From the IMG/VR virus record IMGVR_UViG_3300032605_000888, positions 1 to 25,722 of that record: a stretch of 25,722 bases of DNA. One strand, written 5' to 3'. Below the pieces are notes generated by a model. That model ran no database searches and was not told where the DNA came from. It saw only the letters and a list, made by a program, of their open reading frames with translations. The position numbers and the translations under genes were made by a program. The stretch is from a virus. Below, piece after piece: positions 20,974 to 25,722 of this stretch (position 1 is the first letter of the stretch; every line of letters begins with the position of its first letter).

Positions 20974-21251
20974 TTATTGTACCTATCGGGGTTGTTGCAC
21001 CCTATACGTAAACTCCAAATAATAATTTTGGCTTTTTCGTTATAAGCACGATCTGATTCAGACATATCTTCGGGATTCTTATTCAGTGTTCCTAATAACT
21101 TCAATTGGTATTCGACTTGCTGTGTTATTTGGTCAATCTGTGGACAGTTTGCATTGCTAACCTGGATACTAGCCAATTGGGTGTAACTAACCTGTGGACG
21201 GCTAGCACAACCAACTAGGCTAATAGCTAAAAGGATAGCAACAAGTCGCAT
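20970..21251 (-). CDS. Small lipoprotein, possible outer spanin (93 aa)
   Basis: MRLVAILLAISLVGCASRPQ is a lipoprotein signal with lipobox LVGC (Cys15). The mature part is short, with Cys at about 35 and 85. ATG 21251 is chosen over 21296 because it overlaps the upstream stop as TAATG and gives the correct signal. Being a short lipoprotein in the same operon as the SleB lysin, it could be an outer spanin, but the Pro-rich feature of many outer spanins is lacking; no partner i-spanin is evident. Confidence 0.7.
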   Translation of the reverse strand: MRLVAILLAISLVGCASRPQVSYTQLASIQVSNANCPQIDQITQQVEYQLKLLGTLNKNPEDMSESDRAYNEKAKIIIWSLRIGCNNPDRYNK

Positions 21252-21604
21252 TAGAACTGTGCCTTGGCCAAACGGGCTTCGCGATTGCGTTCCCAACTTG
21301 CGTCTAGGTTAGCACCTTGTCTAAATAGTTTATCGTATGCTTTTTCGGCTACTCCATAATGCTCATGAGCTCCGGACTTTTCAAAAAAGTCGTAGTCAAT
21401 GGTCCAGCGCGGAATGATAGTTACCCTAGCATCTGCATCATGCAAGATCGGTAGTTGTTGCCACTGGAACAATAACCGTTGAATAGTCTGTTCCCATTGT
21501 GTCTTGGCCCATGGTGTCTTGGCACGGGCTAATGCTTCGCGAGCCGCATCCAACCGTTGACCCAGTACTTCCATTTCATCACCATAAAAACGATAGTCTT
21601 TCAT
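21251..21604 (-). CDS. Phage protein of unknown function (117 aa)
   Basis: Helical N-terminal half (MEVLGQRLDAAREALARAKT then PWAKTQWEQTIQRLLFQWQQ), followed by VTIIPRWTIDYDFFEKSGAH. It has a good GGAG ribosome site. I recall similar proteins in marine T4-like phages but no function. Confidence 0.75.
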   Translation of the reverse strand: MKDYRFYGDEMEVLGQRLDAAREALARAKTPWAKTQWEQTIQRLLFQWQQLPILHDADARVTIIPRWTIDYDFFEKSGAHEHYGVAEKAYDKLFRQGANLDASWERNREARLAKAQF

Positions 21605-21617
21605 TTCTTCTCCTTGA

Positions 21618-22004
21618 TTAATAGTTACGACCTAGTACAACTTGTACCCGTTCATATACTTCGTCTTCTTCTGCTGTGTATGTATGGTCTTTGTCCCGAA
21701 ACATAAACTTGCTCATTATTTTGTGGAATTCATCAAATACTTTAAGTCGAGATGGATTTAATGTAACCTTGTCGTTTAGCAACCACGACTTTACTACACG
21801 CAACGTATCCACAGGGGCAAGGTCTTTATCCATCAATATAGTAAAACATTCATCTATTGTAGAGTCAGATTGTCCCCGTAATAAGTCACCGGCTTCTCGT
21901 ACCATATCCTCTACTGTACCATGCTTCATAATGAACTGTGCCGAGCGTCCTTGCAAACTTGCCCAGGCAAACTCTTCTTCGTAAGTTAGTGTTCTATCAG
22001 TCAT
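21618..22004 (-). CDS. Phage protein of unknown function (128 aa)
   Basis: The protein begins MTDRTLTYEEEFAWASLQGR and is helical and acidic, ending EDEVYERVQVVLGRNY. I choose ATG 22004, 1 nt after the SleB stop at 22006-22008, over the longer frame from 22115, which would overlap the lysin gene by more than 100 nt. No family recognised. Confidence 0.7.
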   Translation of the reverse strand: MTDRTLTYEEEFAWASLQGRSAQFIMKHGTVEDMVREAGDLLRGQSDSTIDECFTILMDKDLAPVDTLRVVKSWLLNDKVTLNPSRLKVFDEFHKIMSKFMFRDKDHTYTAEEDEVYERVQVVLGRNY

Positions 22005-22005
22005 A

Positions 22006-22542
22006 TTAGATCTCAATGTTACTGTTTTTAGCCTTATTGTAAAAAATATGATCACCAATTTGTCCTGCTTCGTGCCGAGTGTCGACCCATTTTGGATCAC
22101 GGATATATATGGCATGATAATACAAACTATGCATCAAGCCACTGACACGATAACCGGTTAAAACTTTTTCTGCTACTTGACGGCTCTCTGCCCAAACTGT
22201 AGGATCAGGGTTTGGTAACTTCTTTTGTAATGTCCACGAAAACTGAGACTTGGCATAAACTACCTTACAAACTGTATTGCCCCAGTGACCGGTCTTCAAC
22301 CGATTTACTGTCACATGAGCAACCGCATACTTTCCCGGCGTGGCTTCTACTCCTGCTTCATAATACACGTTTTTAGTTAAACAGTCGAGATCGTTCTTGG
22401 TGTAGTTTACCTTTTCTGTAGTTTGAATAATGTCTGTAAGCTGATCTATCTTGTCCTCAACCTTGTCCATACGCAATTCTTGACGCAGGAGTAAGAGTGC
22501 AAGTAGAGTGCAAGCAATAATAATTAAGTTACGGTTTGACAT
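22006..22542 (-). CDS. SleB-type cell wall hydrolase, probable endolysin (178 aa)
   Basis: Residues 50-175 match the SleB-type Hydrolase_2 pattern: CLTKNVYYEAGVEATPGKYA, VAHVTVNRL, VCKVVYAKSQFSW. The conserved Glu in the YYEAGVE block is the likely catalytic residue. The N-terminus MSNRNLIIIACTLLALLLLR is a membrane anchor or SAR-type signal, so the enzyme may reach the cell wall without a classic holin. It overlaps the upstream 75-aa gene by TAATG. Such enzymes cut peptidoglycan glycan strands and would release phage. Confidence 0.83.
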   Translation of the reverse strand: MSNRNLIIIACTLLALLLLRQELRMDKVEDKIDQLTDIIQTTEKVNYTKNDLDCLTKNVYYEAGVEATPGKYAVAHVTVNRLKTGHWGNTVCKVVYAKSQFSWTLQKKLPNPDPTVWAESRQVAEKVLTGYRVSGLMHSLYYHAIYIRDPKWVDTRHEAGQIGDHIFYNKAKNSNIEI

Positions 22543-22769
22543 TATCTATCCTGATTGTAGTCGTCGGCACCATCATTAAACTTTTCAGAAGCCAACAGAT
22601 TAATTTGATCACCAAATTCCTCTTCGAGCTGTTCTAGCTCGTCGTCTGACAATGGTGTGCCATCTTCATACTCAGCATAGCTAAAAAATGCATCACAAAA
22701 GTCTGGATAGTCGTCAGCCTCAACGCCATCGACTTCTACATTTTTTACTCGACGTCCATTTAATTGCAT
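22542..22769 (-). CDS. Small acidic phage protein (75 aa)
   Basis: Very acidic 75-residue protein (DGVEADDYPDFCDAFFSYAE, then DDELEQLEEEFGDQ), DNA-mimic-like in charge, although no known family is evident. It is coupled to the lysin gene by TAATG. Confidence 0.7.
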   Translation of the reverse strand: MQLNGRRVKNVEVDGVEADDYPDFCDAFFSYAEYEDGTPLSDDELEQLEEEFGDQINLLASEKFNDGADDYNQDR

Positions 22770-22773
22770 ATTG

Positions 22774-23103
22774 TTAAGCCTTTGGAATGTGATAAGTGAT
22801 GCCCTGTGGGCTTGCAGATTTTTTGTAACCCAATGTTTCGTAATCCGCTTCTAACAATTTTAAACTTGTACGGTCTTTAACTTGTGCCCGATCTACTTTA
22901 ACTGCGATAAACTTTTTACGATAGTTGATATGAATACCCTTGGCCCAGTAAACTAACTCTAACGCAAGAGCCATGCGATCTGCGGTAATTTTTTGTTTGT
23001 CTGAATAATGTGAAGATTCAACAATGTTACGCATACGGGCATCACGTGCGGCAGCAAAAGCATAGTAGCCTGCGGATTTTGTTTCTAGCTCTGTTGTTTT
23101 CAT
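22774..23103 (-). CDS. Phage protein of unknown function (109 aa)
   Basis: Basic, helical N-terminal half (YAFAAARDARMRNIVESSHY), then KKFIAVKVDRAQVKDRTSLK. First gene behind the promoter at 23134-23162. No family recognised. Confidence 0.72.
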   Translation of the reverse strand: MKTTELETKSAGYYAFAAARDARMRNIVESSHYSDKQKITADRMALALELVYWAKGIHINYRKKFIAVKVDRAQVKDRTSLKLLEADYETLGYKKSASPQGITYHIPKA

Positions 23104-23133
23104 TTTTATTTCCTTTTGTTTAACTATACAAGT

Positions 23134-23162
23134 ATTATACTATTTTGGGTATTTTGGGTCAA
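23134..23162 (-). promoter_or_regulatory. Sigma70-type early promoter, cassette copy 8
   Basis: Minus strand TTGACC (23162-23157), a 17-nt spacer, TATAAT (23139-23134), leader CTTGTATAGTTAAACAAAAG. Confidence 0.85.
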
Positions 23163-23170
23163 CCAAAAAC

Positions 23171-23192
23171 ACCGTTGTTTTTAAGCAACGGT
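23171..23192 (-). terminator. Terminator overlapping the stop of the 95-aa gene
   Basis: ACCGTTG and CAACGGT form a 7-bp stem; the minus strand then reads GTTTTTGG. The TAA stop (23183-23181) lies in the loop. Confidence 0.75.
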
Positions 23193-23468
23193 TTTATTAC
23201 GCTTTACTAGCATTTCTGATAAAGAAGGGTTCATAACTAGTGAAACTTTAAGGGCATTGATTTTAGTTTTTAAGTTAGCAAGTACTAACTCTACTTCTTG
23301 CATAGACGAGTCCACTTGCAAATCTACAAAATATTGTGCTTTGTTTGCGGTGAATGCGGGATAAGTGTCTGCAACAATGCGAACAGAAACGGGAGTGTTA
23401 GAATACGGGCTACGCTTAAAAGTTACTTTTGCGTATAATGTACTTACAGGTGTATTTTTATAAAACAT
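23181..23468 (-). CDS. Phage protein of unknown function (95 aa)
   Basis: A beta-rich first half (STLYAKVTFKRSPYSNTPVS then VRIVADTYPA) and a helical second half (MQEVELVLANLKTKINALKV). It is a single-gene early transcript, promoter 23497-23525, terminator 23171-23192. No family recognised. Confidence 0.75.
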   Translation of the reverse strand: MFYKNTPVSTLYAKVTFKRSPYSNTPVSVRIVADTYPAFTANKAQYFVDLQVDSSMQEVELVLANLKTKINALKVSLVMNPSLSEMLVKRNKTVA

Positions 23469-23496
23469 ACTTACTCCTTTTAGTTACTATAGAGCT

Positions 23497-23525
23497 AGTA
23501 TAGCATTTTGGTAATTTATGGTAAA
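23497..23525 (-). promoter_or_regulatory. Sigma70-type early promoter, cassette copy 9
   Basis: Minus strand TTTACC (23525-23520), a 17-nt spacer, TATACT (23502-23497), leader AGCTCTATAGTAACTAAAAG then GGAG. Confidence 0.75.
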
Positions 23526-23544
23526 CCAAAATTTGAGCCGTAAA

Positions 23545-23566
23545 AAAGCCCCAATTAAGGGGCTTT
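23545..23566 (-). terminator. Rho-independent terminator after the 72-aa gene
   Basis: AAAGCCCC and GGGGCTTT form an 8-bp stem with a 6-nt loop, and the minus strand continues TTTTTTACG. Confidence 0.9.
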
Positions 23567-23587
23567 ATGTTAGTGTGTACTAACCTA

Positions 23588-23806
23588 TTACTTTGTTGCA
23601 AACATCTTGGTGAAGTCCACTGATTTTGTAGACTCGGCTACTTGCTTGGCCAACTCTAAATTTGTTTCGTATACAGTCTTGGTAAAGTCTGCATAAGAGT
23701 CAACTAAAGTTTCTAAATTTGAGCGGATTGCTTTATCTTCAACGAATGTCAAAGGTTGCTTACTTGCTTGTGCTACTTGGTCGATTACGGATTTAAAATT
23801 AAACAT
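23588..23806 (-). CDS. Small helical protein, phasin-like (72 aa)
   Basis: Starting at ATG 23806 with AAGGA upstream: MFNFKSVIDQVAQASKQPLT, then LVDSYADFTKTVYETNLELA. The pattern of an amphipathic helix with F/Y at heptad positions and NLELAKQ recalls phasins, proteins that coat polyhydroxyalkanoate granules in betaproteobacteria, but at 72 residues it is shorter than typical and the similarity is only by eye. It has a leader of about 90 nt behind a late-like element (23896-23903). Confidence 0.6.
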   Translation of the reverse strand: MFNFKSVIDQVAQASKQPLTFVEDKAIRSNLETLVDSYADFTKTVYETNLELAKQVAESTKSVDFTKMFATK

Positions 23807-23895
23807 TTTGGTTTTTCCTTTATTAAGCGAAATGTTATGTGAAGCCCAAACTATTTGGCACCTCACTGTTTCATACTATGTTTATAGTATATACT

Positions 23896-23903
23896 TATTT
23901 ATG
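23896..23903 (-). promoter_or_regulatory. Late-promoter-like element (CATAAATA)
   Basis: CATAAATA, followed on the minus strand by AGTATATACTATAAAC; just downstream ATACTAT and ATAGTAT form a 7-bp hairpin with a 4-nt loop near the transcript 5' end. Confidence 0.6.
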
Positions 23904-23945
23904 TGCGGTTGCAACATTTTTATATTTTAATTTGCCCAAAAAAGG

Positions 23946-23953
23946 AATAAATA
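23946..23953 (+). promoter_or_regulatory. Late-promoter-like element on the plus strand (AATAAATA)
   Basis: AATAAATA (7/8), 54 nt upstream of the GIY-YIG gene. With the element at 23896-23903 it forms a divergent pair at the point where gene direction switches. Confidence 0.5.
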
Positions 23954-24006
23954 TTGATGTAGTTCGCGATACTGGAAATATCCAACTACTCTAACATAAA
24001 AGGACT

Positions 24007-24534
24007 ATGTCAGCAATGTATTTACACTATTACGTCTATGCCTATTTAAGAACCAATGGCACACCATATTATATCGGAAAAGGTAAGGGAACACGGGCAT
24101 GGAAGCATTACAATGATGCTATACAGCCTCCCGCAGACTTGTCACGAATTATAATACTTGAACGGAATTTAACAGAATTGGGTGCGTTAGCCATTGAACG
24201 CAGAATGATACGTTGGTATGGGAGAATAGATACGTCAACGGGGATTCTGCACAATAAAACAGATGGCGGCGATGGCGGGAGTGGAGTTAAAAAATCCAAA
24301 GAAACTAAACTTAAAATTAGCATAGCTCTTAGAAACAGATCAGCTGAAGCTCGTGCAGAAACTCGGGTAAAACAAAGTATAGCAGGGAAACAAAGAAAAC
24401 ACTCTGCGGAAACTCGAACTAAAATATCAGAAGCAAATAAAGGCAAGTCAAAAATAGGTGGAATGACTGGCAAATTGCATTCCGAAGAAACTCGAGCTAA
24501 AATGAGTTTGGCGGCAAAAAATAGACGCCGATAA
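24007..24534 (+). CDS. GIY-YIG homing endonuclease with NUMOD3-like repeats (175 aa)
   Basis: The N-terminal domain [20 protein letters not shown] carries a GIY-YIG-type pair (YVY[15 protein letters not shown]), with E and R residues following as in Seg-type enzymes. The C-terminal half contains several NUMOD3-like DNA-binding repeats ([34 protein letters not shown] and a related copy near 95-120). Such free-standing genes cut DNA of related phages and spread themselves. ATG 24016 is a possible later start. It is the first plus-strand gene, consistent with insertion as a selfish element. Confidence 0.88.
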   Translation: MSAMYLHYYVYAYLRTNGTPYYIGKGKGTRAWKHYNDAIQPPADLSRIIILERNLTELGALAIERRMIRWYGRIDTSTGILHNKTDGGDGGSGVKKSKETKLKISIALRNRSAEARAETRVKQSIAGKQRKHSAETRTKISEANKGKSKIGGMTGKLHSEETRAKMSLAAKNRRR

Positions 24535-24541
24535 AACACCC

Positions 24542-24549
24542 ACTAAATA
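24542..24549 (+). promoter_or_regulatory. Late-promoter-like element on the plus strand (ACTAAATA)
   Basis: ACTAAATA (6/8), 27 nt upstream of the 83-aa gene; the ATTAGGAGATATT ribosome site follows. Confidence 0.4.
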
Positions 24550-24576
24550 ATATTATCCAATCAATTAGGAGATATT

Positions 24577-24828
24577 ATGATTAAGCATATCAAACGTCTA
24601 TTAGGCATTTCCGCCGAGACTCCAGTAGTAGAAGCACCGGTAGTTGAAGTTGCACCACAATCTTTTCCATTGCCTACAGAAGTTAAGGCCACTGTTAAGA
24701 AGCCAACTGTAAAGAAGGCAACTACACGTGCAGCTAAACCAGCTACAGCTAAAAAGACAACTGCAAAGAAACCTGTTGCTAAAAAAGCTACTGCAAAGAA
24801 AGCAACTAAAAAATCTACTTCTAAGTAA
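24577..24828 (+). CDS. Ala/Lys-rich histone H1-like protein (83 aa)
   Basis: After a short hydrophobic start (MIKHIKRLLGIS) and an acidic/Pro linker, residues 37-83 are built of KK-x-T, AKK and ATAKK units (VKKPTVKKATTRAAKPATAK). Such tails bind DNA electrostatically, like Hc1/H1-type proteins; a role in DNA packaging or host nucleoid binding is inferred. It has a strong ribosome site AGGAG. Confidence 0.75.
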   Translation: MIKHIKRLLGISAETPVVEAPVVEVAPQSFPLPTEVKATVKKPTVKKATTRAAKPATAKKTTAKKPVAKKATAKKATKKSTSK

Positions 24829-24838
24829 TTAGACGTAA

Positions 24839-25722
24839 ATGGACGTTAGTATCTACATTCCCGATGAAAGTGTTAACGTCTTTCGTTTTCATATCAATCA
24901 GTTAGCCGGAAGAACTTTCGATGACTGGTCTTATTACCACGATGCAGAAATATTTAAAACATCTGCACGTGGTCGTAAGATAGCATGTTTCCAAATTCCA
25001 TATCCTTGGGATTCCCGAATTGAAGATCAGATTAACGATATCTACGATACTGTTGATTATATCTTGATCATAGGCAGTGAACTACATGCAAAGACTGTTG
25101 AATTTATTCAACGATTTGATTTAAAGAAAATTAAATACTTTATCTGCGGTTACCTACATCATCGCATGGTCAATGCCGAAGTTCTCAAGTTCCTAGATTG
25201 GTTCACTACCAGCGTACATTTTTATAAGAATGTTCGTCCTAGTATACTGTACGAACTTAAACCATTTGATGCAAAACCTTTACAGTTTGATGCCTTGCTT
25301 GGACGCAAAAAGCCACATAGAGATTTAGCCTATAATTTTCTAACACAGAACAACATGTTAGATCAAGGTGTAGTCACTTATATCAACGACTACAAGGTAA
25401 ACTTTGATTCTAGAGACTCTGAAAAATGGGTTTGGCAAAGTGAAGGCATTGAGGACTTTGAAGTACGTAGTCAAACTATAGACTTTACAGTAGACAGAGT
25501 AGATTACTATGGCTACAACATGAGTCTGAGTCAGATTATCCCCATAGACATTTATAACAAGACAGCGTACAGCTTAGTATGCGAAACTAACTTCGACAAC
25601 AACTTTGTGTTTATGACAGAAAAAACTGTCAAACCAATTCTTGCTCGTAGATTGTTTATTACCTTAGGTAATCAGTACCACTTGGCGGCCTTACATAGAT
25701 TGGGATTTAAAACATTCAACGG
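24839..25722 (+). CDS. Glycosyltransferase-like phage protein, N-terminal part (cut by window edge)
   Basis: Hand translation from ATG 24839 stays open for 294 codons to the window edge. The block FMTEKTVKPILARRLFITLG near residues 260-280, then HLAALHRLGFKTF, matches a C-terminal pattern of phage glycosyltransferase-like (exostosin or GT10-like) proteins that I recall (F-x-TEK-x-x-K-P-I...GFKTF). A central FDALLGRKKPHRDLAYNF fits a nucleotide-sugar-binding region. The stop lies outside the window. There is only 10 nt after the previous stop, so it is probably co-transcribed. Confidence 0.72.
   Translation, partial: MDVSIYIPDESVNVFRFHINQLAGRTFDDWSYYHDAEIFKTSARGRKIACFQIPYPWDSRIEDQINDIYDTVDYILIIGSELHAKTVEFIQRFDLKKIKYFICGYLHHRMVNAEVLKFLDWFTTSVHFYKNVRPSILYELKPFDAKPLQFDALLGRKKPHRDLAYNFLTQNNMLDQGVVTYINDYKVNFDSRDSEKWVWQSEGIEDFEVRSQTIDFTVDRVDYYGYNMSLSQIIPIDIYNKTAYSLVCETNFDNNFVFMTEKTVKPILARRLFITLGNQYHLAALHRLGFKTFN

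Noticed and set aside
24108-24539. Minus-strand 143-aa ORF
   Set aside because: It is the reverse frame of the GIY-YIG endonuclease, whose motifs and ribosome site are clear.
24577-24828. Simple tandem repeat or CRISPR-like array in the Lys/Ala-rich gene
   Set aside because: Repeats follow codon units of a basic protein; there are no spacers of constant length.

Overview
This window looks like part of a T4-like (tailed, myovirus-type) bacteriophage genome with moderate-to-low GC. The reasons are: dense, mostly minus-strand small genes joined by ATGA or TAATG stop/start overlaps; a T4 gp30-type DNA ligase; a phage ClpP; an SprT-like metalloprotease; a SleB-type lysin; a GIY-YIG homing endonuclease; and two promoter classes, host sigma70-type early promoters and TATAAATA-type late promoters as in T4. 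The host cannot be read directly. A two-piece tmRNA with a tag ending YALAA, together with Bug/TctC-type solute-binding proteins, points towards Burkholderiales-like betaproteobacteria; this is inference.

Layout (minus strand unless stated). 1-2760: DNA ligase N-terminus (cut by the window edge) and a run of small early-type genes, including a SWIM zinc-finger protein, each group behind a near-identical sigma70 promoter cassette. 2780-7250: a metabolic cassette of five functions, read as methyltransferase, exported Bug/TctC-like protein, a second Bug-like protein split into two frames, CmoA-like methyltransferase, and PP-loop ATP pyrophosphatase. 7265-7592: a circularly permuted (two-piece) tmRNA gene, not marked by any long ORF; its tag reads ANDSVYALAA. 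7660-9850: short membrane and small phage proteins, with several promoters. 9980-16010: a block of unusual proteins, three with a ParB/sulfiredoxin-like domain, one 931-residue amidoligase-like protein with C-terminal repeats, and a secreted NUC1 nuclease. Four of them share an N-terminus resembling the T4 capsid-targeting sequence. 16020-19600: GNAT acetyltransferase, tiny genes, a radical SAM enzyme with a small overlapping partner, ClpP, and SprT. 19610-23810: envelope and lysis genes (lipoproteins, SleB hydrolase) and small genes. 23870-25722: a divergent region after which genes are on the plus strand: GIY-YIG endonuclease, an Ala/Lys-rich basic protein, and the start of a glycosyltransferase-like gene.

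How it fits together. Early genes are driven by repeated sigma70 cassettes whose upstream ends often overlap the previous gene's stop or terminator. Late-type genes have TATAAATA-like elements. The SprT gene has such an element inside a hairpin that would otherwise hide its ribosome binding site, the same logic known for T4 lysozyme. The tmRNA, ClpP and SprT suggest that the phage manages host translation and protein quality control during infection.
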